Shown in pieces: positions 35,597-45,652 of a stretch of DNA of 64,000 bases. Origin of the DNA: Marinicella algicola (lineage in GTDB: Bacteria; Pseudomonadota; Gammaproteobacteria; Xanthomonadales; Marinicellaceae); the NCBI RefSeq assembly GCF_028401385.1, contig NZ_JAQOMR010000001.1, positions 3,946,501-4,010,500 on the forward strand, written 5' to 3'. Every line of letters begins with the position of its first letter. Position 1 is the first letter of the stretch. The notes under the pieces are model-generated. The model saw only the letters and a program-made list of their open reading frames with translations. It did no database searches and was not told where the DNA came from. Both the position numbers and the translations under genes were made by a program.

Positions 35597-36432
35597 TCAG
35601 TCGATCTCGGCACGTGTGGCCTTGCGCGTGGAATAGACGAAGACAGTGACAAAGACGGCGGTCAGCAGCAACACGATCGTGGGCGCAGGCGCGCTGTCGA
35701 TGAAAAACGACAGATAAATCCCCAGAAACGATGCGGCCATGGCGATGACAACGGACAGGGTCAGCATGCGCGCGAAATCCCGTGTCAGCAAAAGGCGATC
35801 GCGCCGGGCGCAATCATCATGGCGATGGCGAGAATGATGCCGACGGCCTTCAGCGCTGCCACGACCGTCAACGAAATCATGCACAACAGTCCGTAATGCA
35901 GAAAATTGACGCGAAGCCCGACGGCGCGCGCTTGCGCAGGGTCGAAGGCATGCAGCAGGAAGTCCTTCCACTTGACGCCAAGCGCGCCAGCCACCAGCAC
36001 GGAAATCGCTGTGGTTTCTGCAATGTCGCGCCACGATACGCCGAGCATATCGCCGAACAGGATATGGTCGAGATGGACCGATGACTGGATCTTCACATAC
36101 ATGACGAGCCCGACACCGAACATGCCGGCAAAGACGATGCCCATCACCGTGTCCTGTTTGATCCGGCTGTTGTCACTCAGGTAACCGGTCGCCAGCGCGC
36201 AGATCATGCCCGCCGCAAAAGCGCCAATGGCATAGGGAAAGCCGACGATATAGGCGATGACGACGCCGGGAAACACCGCATGAGAGATCGCGTCGCCCAT
36301 CAGCGACCAACCCTTCAGCACCAGAAAGCATGATAAAAGCGCCATTGGCACGGCAACGATGGTGGAGATGATCAGCGCGTGGATCATGAAGTCGAACTGG
36401 AACGGCAGCATCAGGGTATCGATGATGTTCAT
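35597..36432 (-). CDS. sitD: Manganese/iron ABC transporter permease SitD (frame broken once)
   Basis: A ZnuB/SitD-type permease of about 278 residues with eight or so helices. It starts MNIIDTLMLPFQFDFMIHAL and has MALLSCFLVLKGWSLMGDAI, GVVIAYIVGFPYAIGAFAAG and AAGMICALATGYLSDNSRIK. The printed frame stops after MMIAPGAIAFC; adding one T (coding strand) to the run at 35790-35793 gives PGAIAFLLTRDFARMLTLSV and the normal C-terminus at 35597. Its ATG overlaps the sitC stop (ATGA). The break is probably a sequencing error. Confidence 0.9.
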
Positions 36433-37285
36433 CGGCTGACCTCCAGCGCTTTTCTGGCACGGGCACGGGCGGCCCTCAGCCCGTGTTTGGGTGCGAACAC
36501 GAAGGCGAAGAGGAAAATCGCCGTTTGCAGCACGACGATGATGCCACCGGTCGCACCGTCGAGGAAATAGCTGGCATAGGCGCCGAAGAAACTGGTCAGC
36601 GTTCCGATGGCAACGGCCAGCATCAGCAGGCGCGGGAAACGGTCGGTCAGCAAATAGGCCGTTGCGCCGGGGGTGACGACCATGCAGATCACCAGAAATG
36701 CACCGACCGTCTGAAGCGCGGCGACGGTGGAGGCGGCCAGAAGCGTGAAAAAGACAGCCTTCAGCAGCCCAGGCCTCAGGCCGATGGAGCGCGCATGGTT
36801 CTCGTCAAAGAAGGTGACCATCATATCCTTCCACTTGAACAGAAGGATGGCGAGCGACACGAAGCCGATAATGGCCAGCTGCAGCGTGTCTTCCGGGGTG
36901 ATCGCCAGAATGTTTCCAAGCACAATGGTCTGGATGTTGACCGATGTCGGCGAAATCGACGCCATGAAAAGGCCGAGCCCGAAAAACGACGAAAAAATCA
37001 GGCCGATGATCGCGTCTTCCTTGAGCTTGGTACGGTTGTTGAGAAACAGCATGGCGGCAGCGGCCAGCCCGCCGGAGAAAAATGCGCCGAGGGAAAATGG
37101 CAGACCGAGCATGAAGGCGCCGGCAACGCCCGGCACAATCGAATGTGAAAGGGCATCGCCGATGAGTGACCAGCCCTTGAGCATCAGGAAGCAGGACAAA
37201 ACGCGCAGACGCCGCCGACCAGCGCCGAGACCCACATGGCGTTGGTCATGTAGTGATAGCTGAATGGCTCGAGGATTACGGACAT
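36429..37285 (-). CDS. sitC: Manganese/iron ABC transporter permease SitC (frame broken once)
   Basis: A second permease of the same family, about 285 residues. The natural N-terminus reads [20 protein letters not shown] and ALVGGVCAF from ATG 37285, then the frame breaks in the run at 37198-37201; one more T on the coding strand gives AFLSCFLMLKGWSLIGDALS and runs to 36429. The TGATG at 37283-37287 couples it to the ATPase gene. SitC and SitD form a heterodimeric channel. The break is probably a sequencing error. Confidence 0.9.
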
Positions 37286-38189
37286 CAGCGTTCGTCCTCC
37301 GCCTTTCCGCCCTCGTCGCGGATCTGGACAATGCCGTCGCGAATGATCAGCGGCCGCTCGTCATCGCTGAAGATACCGACCGGGTTTGGCGGTTCGTGGT
37401 TTGCACCGTTGAGCATGAAATGGCGCAGCACCCCGCCGAAGGCCAAAGACAGGTTGGCTTCGTTGAAGGTTTCCGATGTCGGGCCATAGGCAAGCACCGT
37501 GCCCTTGACCAGCACCGTATGATCGCAGAACTCCGGCACGGAGCCGAGATTGTGGGTGGAGACCAGCATCACCCGGCCTTCGTCCCTCAGGTCTCGCAAA
37601 AGCTTGATGATCTGATCCTCGGTCTTGACGTCAACGCCGGTAAACGGCTCGTCCAGCAAAATGACCCAGCCATCCTGTGCCAAAGCGCGCGCCAGAAACA
37701 CGCGCTTTTTCTGGCCGCCGGAGAGTTCACCGATCTGGCGATGCCTGAACTCGGTCATGTTGACACGGGCAAGGGCGCTGTCGACCGCCTCATGGTCCGC
37801 CTTCTTGGCCCGGCGGAACGGCCCCATATGGCCATACCGGCCCATCATCACGACGTCTTCGACAAGCACCGGAAAATTCCAGTCGACCTCTTCCGATTGC
37901 GGGACATAGGCCACGAGGTTCTTCTTCAGCGCCTGTGACACCGGCATGCCGAGAACCGAAATCTCGCCTTCGCCAGCCGGACGAAACCCATGATCGCCTT
38001 GAACAGGGTGGACTTGCCCGCACCGTTGACCCCGACAAGGGCCGCGATCGAGCCGGTTGGAATTGTAAATGTCGCATCATTCAGGGCTGTCAGGCCGTTG
38101 CGGTAGGTGACGGTCGCGTCGCTGACCGCAATGCCGGTCTGCCGTTCCTGCTCAGTCCGGCCAAGGCGTCCCTCTGCTGGTTTATTCAT
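37285..38189 (-). CDS. sitB: Manganese/iron ABC transporter ATP-binding protein SitB (frame broken once)
   Basis: The N-terminal part, from ATG 38189, contains [20 protein letters not shown] and Walker [18 protein letters not shown]. The frame breaks at 37971-37980; one added base joins [20 protein letters not shown] to the rest, which has Q-loop [14 protein letters not shown], signature [15 protein letters not shown] and Walker [13 protein letters not shown]. The joined protein is about 301 residues. It energises SitCD and lies 77 bp after sitA. The break is probably a sequencing error. Confidence 0.9.
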
Positions 38190-38266
38190 GCCGGCAATAC
38201 CCTTCTTTTGAAAAGTTTGGCTGCTCCGCCTTTGCCGGGCGAAGCGGCAATTGTCTCGACTTTAAC

Positions 38267-39187
38267 TTATGAATTGGTTGAAAGCCCTTTGGCAATGCGG
38301 TCCGATGTGACCTTGAGAAGATCGATATAGGTCGGGACCGGTCCGTCGGGGTCGCTCAGGGAATCCACGTAGAGAACGCCGCCATATTGCGCCCCGGTCT
38401 CGCGAGCGACCTGTTGGGCCGGGGCCGGTGAAATCGTGCTCTCGGAGAAAATCACCGGAATATCGTTTTCGCGTATCACATCGATCACCTGGCGGACCTG
38501 CTGTGGCGTCCCCTGCTGGTCGGCGTTGATCGGCCACAGATAAAGCTCCTTCAGTCCGAGGTCGCGGGCCAGATAGGAGAACGCACCCTCGCTGCTGACC
38601 AGCCAGCGTTTGTTGTCAGGCACGGTATCGATCTCTGCCTGGATCGGCCCAACGATCGCGCTGATCTCATTTTTGTAGGCCTCCGCGTTGGCTTTGTAGA
38701 TCGCGGCATTGTCCGGATCGTATTCCACGAAGGCGTCGCGGATATTGTCGACATAGATCAGCGCCGAGGTCGGCGACATCCATGCGTGTGGATTGGGCTT
38801 GCCTTCATAGGGTCCGGAGGAAATGCTCATCGGCGCGACACCGTCGGACACCACGACGCTGGGGACATCATCGAGGTTGTGGAAGAATTTTTCGAACCAG
38901 AGCTCCAGATTGAGCCCGTTCCACAGGATCAGATCGGCACCCTGGGCGCGCAGAATATCGCGCGGTGTCGGTGCGTAATTATGGATTTCCGCGCCCGGCT
39001 TGGTGATCGATTCCACGACCGCCGCGTCGCCTGCGACATTCTGGGCGATGTCGGCAATCACGGTGAAGGTGGTGACGGCCTTGAACTTGCCGTCCTCGGC
39101 GGCGTTTGCCGGAAGCACTGCGGTCGCGGCCGTGGCGGTCAGAGCCACCAGAGCAGTCAGAACCGACCGCCTCATCTGGTCAAACAT
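38267..39187 (-). CDS. sitA: Manganese/iron ABC transporter substrate-binding protein SitA
   Basis: A 306-residue cluster A-I (TroA-like) metal-binding protein with a signal peptide (1-30, ending ANA). Metal ligands expected in this family are visible: His in KPGAEIHNYAPTPRD, His in EGKPNPHAWMSPTSALIYVD, Glu in LVSSEGAFSYLARDLGLKEL and Asp near the end (YVDSLSDPDGPVPTYIDLLK). It is the first gene of sitABCD-mur and binds Mn(II) or Fe(II) in the periplasm. A near-perfect palindrome upstream (39245-39265) is a good Mur/Fur box candidate. Confidence 0.94.
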   Translation of the reverse strand: MFDQMRRSVLTALVALTATAATAVLPANAAEDGKFKAVTTFTVIADIAQNVAGDAAVVESITKPGAEIHNYAPTPRDILRAQGADLILWNGLNLELWFEKFFHNLDDVPSVVVSDGVAPMSISSGPYEGKPNPHAWMSPTSALIYVDNIRDAFVEYDPDNAAIYKANAEAYKNEISAIVGPIQAEIDTVPDNKRWLVSSEGAFSYLARDLGLKELYLWPINADQQGTPQQVRQVIDVIRENDIPVIFSESTISPAPAQQVARETGAQYGGVLYVDSLSDPDGPVPTYIDLLKVTSDRIAKGLSTNS

Positions 39188-39244
39188 ATTTCTCTCCTGT
39201 TGCGTTTGGGTCTTGGGTGCACAGATCCGTATTTGTATCTCTAG

Positions 39245-39265
39245 TGTAATTAAGAATTAATTGCA
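39245..39265. promoter_or_regulatory. Candidate Mur/Fur box upstream of sitA
   Basis: TGTAATTAA, GAA, TTAATTGCA: two 9-bp arms complementary at eight positions, located 58 bp upstream of the sitA start. The A+T-rich TGCAATTAA half-sites fit the alphaproteobacterial Mur/Fur type, and the regulator gene is at the end of the same operon. Confidence 0.6.
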
Positions 39266-39440
39266 ACAAGGGCGCCTCGGGAAATCCGGTTGAAGGCGAA
39301 TGTTACGAATGGCTGGATCGGGACGGCCTCGATTTCGGTGCGCATGCCGTTTTCATTCAAACGTCATCAGAGGTTCAAAACCCTGTCACCGACCGGACGG
39401 ATGTTCGCTTGCGCATCGAAATCGCAAATCAGTGGCGCCA

Positions 39441-40214
39441 ATGAACATCAATGACCGTCAAACGAAAATAGCGGCTCTTGTCGAGGCGCATGGCACGATG
39501 ACCATCGAAATGCTTGCGGAGGAGTTCGGCGTTTCGCCGCAAACCATCCGCCGCGATGTCAACATGCTCTGCCGAGCGGATCAGCTTCGTCGCAGCCATG
39601 GTGGCGTGGAACGGATGAGCGCCGGTGTCAATCTTTCCTATGACAGACGGCGCCTGTCGCACCCGGAAGCCAAGCGCCGCATCGGCCAGCTTGTCGCCGC
39701 GATGATCCCGAGCCGCGCCTCGGTGATGTTTTCGATCGGCACTACGCCGGAAATGGTGGCCGCCGCCATGGTCGATCACGACGACCTGACCGTTGTGACC
39801 AACAATATCAATGTCGCCATGGCGCTCAGCCCCAACGCCTCAAACCGCATCTTCATCCCCGGCGGCATGATCCGTCTGCCCGACCGCGACCTGATCGGCC
39901 AGGACGTGGAGACCATGTTCAATGGCTACCGCGCCGATTTCGGTATTTATGGTGTTGCCGGTGTCGAACCGGACGGTGCGCTCGTCGATTTCGACCAGCA
40001 AGAGGCCGCCGCACGTGAAGCGATCCGCATGAGCTGCCGCATTTCGATCCTGGTCGCCGACCGCTCCAAGTTCTCGCGCCCCGCACCGGCCAAGCGCGGG
40101 CGGTTGGGTGATGCCGACCTTCTGGTTCTCGACGGGCCGCCGACACCGGAAATATCTGATCTGATCGATACCGAAGGGGTTGAGTTGCGCTATCCGGAAG
40201 GGGTGCTGGCGTAA
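39441..40214 (+). CDS. DeoR-family transcriptional regulator
   Basis: A 257-residue regulator. The N-terminal winged helix reads RQTKIAALVEAHGTMTIEML, then AEEFGVSPQTIRRDVNMLCR, the DeoR/GlpR signature; the C-terminal sugar-phosphate sensor domain has MFSIGTTPEMVAAAMVDHDD and VVTNNINVAMALSPNASNRI, then FGIYGVAGVEPDGALVDFDQ. I start at ATG 39441 although the frame is open to 39300. The sequence closely follows GlpR-type glycerol-3-phosphate regulators. It converges with the alpha-xylosidase operon, so it may or may not control it. Confidence 0.9.
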   Translation: MNINDRQTKIAALVEAHGTMTIEMLAEEFGVSPQTIRRDVNMLCRADQLRRSHGGVERMSAGVNLSYDRRRLSHPEAKRRIGQLVAAMIPSRASVMFSIGTTPEMVAAAMVDHDDLTVVTNNINVAMALSPNASNRIFIPGGMIRLPDRDLIGQDVETMFNGYRADFGIYGVAGVEPDGALVDFDQQEAAAREAIRMSCRISILVADRSKFSRPAPAKRGRLGDADLLVLDGPPTPEISDLIDTEGVELRYPEGVLA

Positions 40215-40294
40215 GCGGCCAAGGGACCGGTGCTGATCTGCAAATTCGTGCTCTACACGCTTGCGGGCCGGGGGCTGAGAAAGCGCGCCAAACC

Positions 40295-40330
40295 AAAAAG
40301 GCCCCGGAACGGTGTTCCAGGGGCCTTTTT
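40295..40330. terminator. Bidirectional terminator between deoR-family gene and alpha-xylosidase
   Basis: AAAAAGGCCCCGGAAC (40295-40310) pairs, with a single bulged A, with GTTCC...GGGGCCTTTTT ending at 40330. A-runs and T-runs at both ends allow termination of both converging genes. Confidence 0.9.
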
Positions 40331-40357
40331 CTTGTCAGACAGCACTAACCACCGGTT

Positions 40358-42676
40358 TCAGAGCGTAACGGTGACATTGCCCTTGCCTTCGAGGATGACG
40401 CCTTCGGCGGTTTCCTCAATGCCGGCACTTTCGGCGTCGCTGACAGAGGCGATATTCTGCAGGCGCAGGCGCCACGGGCGGGCTGCATCCGATGCACTGA
40501 TCGTCAGCGTGTCGCCCGTACGCGAGACCGCAAGTTCCTGTTCGCTCACACCCTTGTCGGCGAAGATCGCGGCTTTCGCCGTTTTGCCATCTTCCAGAGC
40601 GTAAAGGGCAAAGAGAGCACCTTCCGCATAGTCATAGACCGGCTTGTCATCGACAGCGCCCCAGACGATCATGCTTGAAGGGCGGACATAAAGCGGCAGG
40701 CTCATGAAGTCATGGTTTTCCATGCGCCAGCTTCCGCCTTCGACTTCTTCTCCAGTCAAAAGATGGGTCCAGCGCCCCTTGGGCAGGTAGAACTCGGCGT
40801 CGCCGGAGGCATCAAGAACCGGCGCCACAAGCAGCTTGCCACCGAGCATGTACTGCCGGTCGAGCACGTCGCAGCTGCGGTCATCCGGGAACTCCAGCAT
40901 CATCGCGCGCATTACCGGCAGGCCGGTGTGGGGCGCTTCGCAAGCCGCCTCGTAGATTGTCGGCATCAACTTCATCTTCAGCTTGGTGAAGTAGCGCAGA
41001 ACGTCGACGGCTTCATCGTCATAGAGCCAAGGCACACGGTAGGATTTGGAGCCATGCAGGCGCGAGTGGCTGGAAAGCAGGCCAAAGGCGCACCAGCGCT
41101 TGTAGACATCGGCCTCCGCCGTTGCCTCGAAACCACCGATATCGTGGCTCCAGAAGCCGAAGCCCGAGAGGCCGAGCGACAGGCCACCACGCAGCGATTC
41201 CGCCATCGATTCGTAGTCCGAATAGCAATCACCACCCCAGTGAACCGGGAATTGCTGGCCGCCGGTGGTCGCCGAGCGGGCAAACAACACGGCCTCGTCC
41301 TCGCCCTTGGTCTCCTGCAGGGCCTCGTAGACGACCTTGTTATAAAGGAAGGTGTAGTAATTGTGCATGGTCTCGGCGTCGGAGCCGTCGTGATAGGCGA
41401 CATCGACCGGGATCCGCTCGCCGAAGTCGGTCTTGAAGCAATCGACGCCCTGGGCGACCAGGTCCTTCAGATAACCGGCATACCAGTCGCAGGCCTCCGG
41501 ATTGGTGAAGTCGACCACGGCCTGGCCAGGTTGCCAGCGATCCCACTGCCATACCGAACCATCCGGACGCTTGATCAGGTAGCCGTTTTCCTTGCCTTCG
41601 TCGAAGAGCTTGGATTCCTGGGCAATGTAAGGATTGATCCAGACGCAGATATTGAGGCCGCGTTCCTTGTAGCGCTGAAGCATGGCTTCCGGTTCCGGGA
41701 AGGTCTCCGGGTCCCATTCGAAATCGCACCAGTGCAGGCCGCGCATCCAGAAGCAGTCGAAATGGAACACATGCAGCGGAATATCACGCTCGGCCATGCC
41801 GTCGAGGAAGCCGGTAACGGTCGCTTCGTCGTATTCGGTCGTGAACGAAGTCGTCAGCCACAGGCCGAACGACCAGCGTGCCGGCAGCGCCGGACGGCCG
41901 GTCAGTTTGGTATAGCGGTCGATGACGCCCTTGGGATCCGGCCCGTCGATGACGTAATATTCAAGGCTTTCGCCCGGAACCGAGAACAGGGCCTTGTGAA
42001 CCTTCTCCGAGCCGACTTCGAACTCGACGCGTCCGGGATTGTTGACGAATACGCCCCAGCCGCGATTGGTGAGGAAGAAGGGAATGTTCTTGTAGGCCTG
42101 GTCGGTGTTGGCGCCGCCGTCGCGGTTCCAGATGTCGACCATCTGGCCATTCTTCACAAACTCGGTGAAGCGTTCGCCGAGGCCGTAGACCTTGGTGCCG
42201 ACGCCAAGGCTGAGGCGCTCGAACATATGGGTGCGGTCATTGTCGTCATGGTCGGTGGCATGGCCGCCGGCCTTGTAGTCGGAACCGGTGATCGGTTTGC
42301 CATCGCGCAGGAATTCGAGGTTCCAGCGGCCCTTCAGCGCAACTCGGGCGGTCAGATTGCCACTCTTCAGGGTGGCGAAATCCTCCGTGATCTCGATTTC
42401 AGGCGCAAAACCTTCGTCGGGGTAGAGATCGAAATGCGGTCCCTTGTCGAGAACGCCGCGGAAATGCTCGCTCTTGACCCCGATCATGCCTTCCATCGGG
42501 GCGGAGAAGGTCAGGATAATCAGCCGGGCGTTGATCTGGTTGGCACGGTCGTTCATCGGCCAGGTGGTGGCGCGGATGACGAGATTGCCGTCCTTCACCC
42601 GCGCGTCGAAGACCTCCAGCGGTTGGTTGAGATCGAGGTTCTGGCGGACATGCCAGTTGCCGTCCATGATTTTCAT
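40358..42676 (-). CDS. yicI: Alpha-xylosidase, GH31 (YicI type)
   Basis: From ATG 42676 the protein has 772 residues, the same length as Escherichia coli YicI, and starts MKIMDGNWHVRQNLDLNQPL. The whole protein follows YicI: FHFDCFWMRGLHWCDFEWDP (the F-x-C region that favours xyloside), VDCFKTDFGERIPVDVAYHD with the nucleophile Asp, and PVHWGGDCYSDYESMAESLR with the acid/base Asp. It removes alpha-1,6-xylosyl residues, as in isoprimeverose from xyloglucan. It is cytoplasmic and the last gene of a sugar ABC operon. The longer frame to 42724 has no homology in its first 16 residues. Confidence 0.96.
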   Translation of the reverse strand: MKIMDGNWHVRQNLDLNQPLEVFDARVKDGNLVIRATTWPMNDRANQINARLIILTFSAPMEGMIGVKSEHFRGVLDKGPHFDLYPDEGFAPEIEITEDFATLKSGNLTARVALKGRWNLEFLRDGKPITGSDYKAGGHATDHDDNDRTHMFERLSLGVGTKVYGLGERFTEFVKNGQMVDIWNRDGGANTDQAYKNIPFFLTNRGWGVFVNNPGRVEFEVGSEKVHKALFSVPGESLEYYVIDGPDPKGVIDRYTKLTGRPALPARWSFGLWLTTSFTTEYDEATVTGFLDGMAERDIPLHVFHFDCFWMRGLHWCDFEWDPETFPEPEAMLQRYKERGLNICVWINPYIAQESKLFDEGKENGYLIKRPDGSVWQWDRWQPGQAVVDFTNPEACDWYAGYLKDLVAQGVDCFKTDFGERIPVDVAYHDGSDAETMHNYYTFLYNKVVYEALQETKGEDEAVLFARSATTGGQQFPVHWGGDCYSDYESMAESLRGGLSLGLSGFGFWSHDIGGFEATAEADVYKRWCAFGLLSSHSRLHGSKSYRVPWLYDDEAVDVLRYFTKLKMKLMPTIYEAACEAPHTGLPVMRAMMLEFPDDRSCDVLDRQYMLGGKLLVAPVLDASGDAEFYLPKGRWTHLLTGEEVEGGSWRMENHDFMSLPLYVRPSSMIVWGAVDDKPVYDYAEGALFALYALEDGKTAKAAIFADKGVSEQELAVSRTGDTLTISASDAARPWRLRLQNIASVSDAESAGIEETAEGVILEGKGNVTVTL

Positions 42677-42745
42677 GTCTTCAGTCCTTTGAATTCTGTG
42701 GCAGCGGTGGCGGGAAGGCGCCACCGCTACCCGCGAACGGTGCGG

Positions 42746-43813
42746 TCAGAGCCGGACGCCGGTTTCGCGGTCGAAGATGTGGATTTGTTCGGGGTCGATG
42801 CGCATGTTCAGCGCTTCGCCGGGGGTGACTGCGGCGCGGTCGTTGATGACAACGGCAATCTCCGGATCACTATCGGTGAACAGGAAGGTCGTCGCGCCCG
42901 TCGCTTCCGCGATGCGCAGCTTCAGGCTGAACTGGGCTTCGTCCGCCGAAACCAGCTCCAGGTGCTCGGGGCGCAGCCCGACCGTGACCTTGCGGCCGGC
43001 TTCGAGCTCGCCCGGATAGGGCAGAACATTGCCGTCACCGAGTTCAAGTTTCAGGCTGTGTCCGTCATCACCAACCGTAGCCGGCAAGAAGTTCATGGCC
43101 GGCGATCCGATAAAACCCGCGACAAACTGGTTTGCCGGGCTGTCATAGAGTTCCAGCGGCGCACCCTGCTGCACGATCCGGCCTTCCTTCATCAGCACGA
43201 CCCGGTCGGCCATGGTCATGGCCTCGATCTGGTCATGGGTGACATAGACAGACGTGGCGCCGAGCCGGTCGTGAAGCGTGCGGATTTCCTTGCGCATGTG
43301 GACGCGAAGTGCGGCATCAAGGTTGGACAGCGGTTCGTCGAAAAGGAACGCCTTCGGGTCGCGGATGATGGCGCGGCTCATCGCCACGCGCTGGCGCTGT
43401 CCGCCGGAGAGTTCGCGCGGATAGCGTTCCAGAAGGTTGGAAAGCCCTGTGGTTTCGGCCACTTCGCGTGCCTTTTCCTGGGCGTCCTTCTTCTTCATGC
43501 CGTGGGTGCGCAGGCTGTAGGTCAGGTTTTCCTCGACAGTCATATGCGGATAGAGCGCATAGGACTGGAAAACCATCGCGATATCGCGCCGGCGCGGCGG
43601 CATGTCGTTCATCAGCTCGCCGGCGATCTTCACCTCACCGCCGGTGATCTTTTCCAGACCGGCAAGTGTGCGCAGCAGTGTGGACTTGCCGCAACCGGAC
43701 GGGCCGACAAGTGCGACGAACTCGCCCTTTTCGATGGTGAGATTGACGTTCTTGAGGGCGTGGTAGCGGCCGTAATATTTCTCGACCGCATTGAATTCGA
43801 TCTGGGTTGTCAT
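42746..43813 (-). CDS. Carbohydrate ABC transporter ATP-binding protein (UgpC/MsmK type)
   Basis: A 355-residue ATPase of the CUT1 class starting MTTQIEFNAVEKYYGRYHAL at ATG 43813. It has Walker A VGPSGCGKSTLLRTLAG, signature LSGGQRQRVAMSRAI, Walker B AFLFDEPLSNLDAALRVHMR and a C-terminal TOBE/regulatory region (about 240-355). The ATG overlaps the stop of the permease gene (ATGA). The open frame continues upstream to 43921 through the neighbouring gene without meaning. It energises uptake of the xyloside. Confidence 0.94.
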   Translation of the reverse strand: MTTQIEFNAVEKYYGRYHALKNVNLTIEKGEFVALVGPSGCGKSTLLRTLAGLEKITGGEVKIAGELMNDMPPRRRDIAMVFQSYALYPHMTVEENLTYSLRTHGMKKKDAQEKAREVAETTGLSNLLERYPRELSGGQRQRVAMSRAIIRDPKAFLFDEPLSNLDAALRVHMRKEIRTLHDRLGATSVYVTHDQIEAMTMADRVVLMKEGRIVQQGAPLELYDSPANQFVAGFIGSPAMNFLPATVGDDGHSLKLELGDGNVLPYPGELEAGRKVTVGLRPEHLELVSADEAQFSLKLRIAEATGATTFLFTDSDPEIAVVINDRAAVTPGEALNMRIDPEQIHIFDRETGVRL

Positions 43814-44637
43814 TTCAAAGCTCCCGAGGTCAGGCCGGAGACGATCTTGCGCTGCAGAAGCACAAAGGCAGCGAGGATGGGGGTTACGTAGATCGAGGCG
43901 TAGGCCATGATCCTGTTCCAATCGACCGAGTTCGGGCCCATGAAGGTGGAAAGACCGACACTGGCGGGCTGAAGCTCGACGTCCTGGATCAGTGACTTGG
44001 AATAGACGAATTCGCCGAAGGCCTGCATGAAGATCAAAAGTGCACTGACGAGAATGCCGTTTCTGGCAAGCGGCAGAACAATGTGGAAGAACGCACCGAA
44101 GCGGGAATTGCCATCCACGAGGGCGGCCTCCTCAAGCTCCGCCGGCACATTCATGAAAGTGGCGCGCACAAGCACGACGAAGAACGGCATGGCCTTGGCG
44201 GTGATCGCCACGATCACGGCGATGCGCGGATAGTCGAGCAGGCCGATCTGTGAAAAGCCGACGAAGATCGGGGTGACCATCAGCGAGGCGGGCAGAACCT
44301 GCAGCATCAGCACCAGGAACAGGCCGACATCGACCCAGACGCTGCGGTAGCGTGCCAGGACATAGGCGCAGCCCGAGCCAAGCGTGGCGATGAACAGAAC
44401 GGAGCAGCTGGCGATGATCAGCGAGTTCTTCAGATAGGTCGCCATGTGGCGCTCGACCCAGACGCCGGCAAAAACGTCCCATTGCGGATTCGGTGGCACG
44501 AAGCTCGGCGGTGCGGCAAACATCGCCGTGCTGGTTTTCAGCGCGGTCACATACATCCAGTAAAGCGGGAACAGATAGATGGCTGCCAATACCAGACCGC
44601 AGGCGATCAGCAGGGTGTTGCGTGTTGTCGGGGTCAT
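43810..44637 (-). CDS. Carbohydrate ABC transporter permease (MalG/UgpE type)
   Basis: A 275-residue CUT1-family permease with six helices. It starts with a hydrophobic helix after MTPTTRNTLL, contains YPRIAVIVAITAKAMPFFVV, VRATFMNVPAELEEAALVDG and NSRFGAFFHIVLPLARNGIL (the EAA loop that contacts the ATPase). Its ATG overlaps the stop of the preceding permease gene (ATGA). With the MalF-type partner it forms the channel. Confidence 0.95.
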   Translation of the reverse strand: MTPTTRNTLLIACGLVLAAIYLFPLYWMYVTALKTSTAMFAAPPSFVPPNPQWDVFAGVWVERHMATYLKNSLIIASCSVLFIATLGSGCAYVLARYRSVWVDVGLFLVLMLQVLPASLMVTPIFVGFSQIGLLDYPRIAVIVAITAKAMPFFVVLVRATFMNVPAELEEAALVDGNSRFGAFFHIVLPLARNGILVSALLIFMQAFGEFVYSKSLIQDVELQPASVGLSTFMGPNSVDWNRIMAYASIYVTPILAAFVLLQRKIVSGLTSGALK

Positions 44638-45536
44638 CCGCGCACCTCATGGCGGGTCGAGCGCACATAGAAGACGGCCGCGATGATGACGAGAGTGATC
44701 ATCAGCACCGAAACGGTAGCACCACGTGCGAAATCGTATTCACGGAAGGAAAGCTGCCAGGCCCAGTACTGGGCAACGTTTGACGAATTGTTCGGACCGC
44801 CATCGGTAATCGCGGCGAACAGGTCGAACTGCTGGAGGGTGAAGATCAGGCCAAGCGACAGAAGCGCGCCGATTGTCGGCCGCATCATCGGAAGGGTGAT
44901 CGTGTAGAAGCGACGGAAGGCGTTGGCGCCATCAAGGCTTGCGGCTTCATAAAGATCCTTGGGAATGGCCGCGAGGCCGACCGAAAGCAGGATCATGTTG
45001 AAGGCGGTGCCGAACCAGATATTGGTGATGATCACGCTCCACAACGCAAAGTCCGGAGACGAACGCCAGAAGATCGGGTCGTCAATGACGCCGATCGACT
45101 CCAGGAAGAAGTTGATCACGCCGAAGTCACCGGCCAGCAGCCAGTTCCAGATCGCGCCGGTTACCAGCCCCGGCATCACCCAGGACACCAGAAACAGACC
45201 GCGCAGATAGGTCGAACCAGGAAACTGCATGTTGAAGAACAGCGCCAGGAAGAACCCGAAGAGGAATTGTCCTCCAAGCGAGCAGAGCACGAAGATCAGC
45301 GTATTGCCGAAGATCGGCCAGGCCTGTGGGTCGGTAAGCACAGCGATATAATTGTCGAGGCCGACAAAGGGACGGAAAAAGGTGCCGAGACTGAAGATAT
45401 CGACTTCCTGAAAGCTCATGATCACGTTGTAGACCAGAGCCGAACCGGAAATGGCGATCAGGAATACAAGGGGTATCCCCACGAGTAACAGATCGAAACC
45501 ACGGCCATCCCAGAGCGTTGAGAGCGCCTTGCGCAT
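44634..45536 (-). CDS. Carbohydrate ABC transporter permease (MalF/UgpA type)
   Basis: A 300-residue permease with six hydrophobic segments. Landmarks are SGSALVYNVIMSFQEVDIFS in the first periplasmic part, LRGLFLVSWVMPGLVTGAIW and LAAIPKDLYEAASLDGANAF followed by RRFYTITLPMMRPTIGALLS (EAA loop). It follows the binding-protein gene by 116 bp and is coupled to the next permease gene. Confidence 0.95.
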   Translation of the reverse strand: MRKALSTLWDGRGFDLLLVGIPLVFLIAISGSALVYNVIMSFQEVDIFSLGTFFRPFVGLDNYIAVLTDPQAWPIFGNTLIFVLCSLGGQFLFGFFLALFFNMQFPGSTYLRGLFLVSWVMPGLVTGAIWNWLLAGDFGVINFFLESIGVIDDPIFWRSSPDFALWSVIITNIWFGTAFNMILLSVGLAAIPKDLYEAASLDGANAFRRFYTITLPMMRPTIGALLSLGLIFTLQQFDLFAAITDGGPNNSSNVAQYWAWQLSFREYDFARGATVSVLMITLVIIAAVFYVRSTRHEVRG

Positions 45537-45652
45537 TTGTTGAAGCTCCCTTGGGCGTTTAAACGGATGAAGTCCGGAATATCAGGCAAGCCTTCCCCGT
45601 CCACGCCCGTTGCCGGGCGTGGTGGGTTATCCCGAATTTCAGGAAAAGCAGT

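Noticed and set aside
40712..43891. A 1059-codon open frame on the plus strand
   Set aside because: It is antisense to the alpha-xylosidase and the sugar ABC ATPase, which have full conserved motifs. The long frame is a result of high G+C codon use and shows no recognisable domain.
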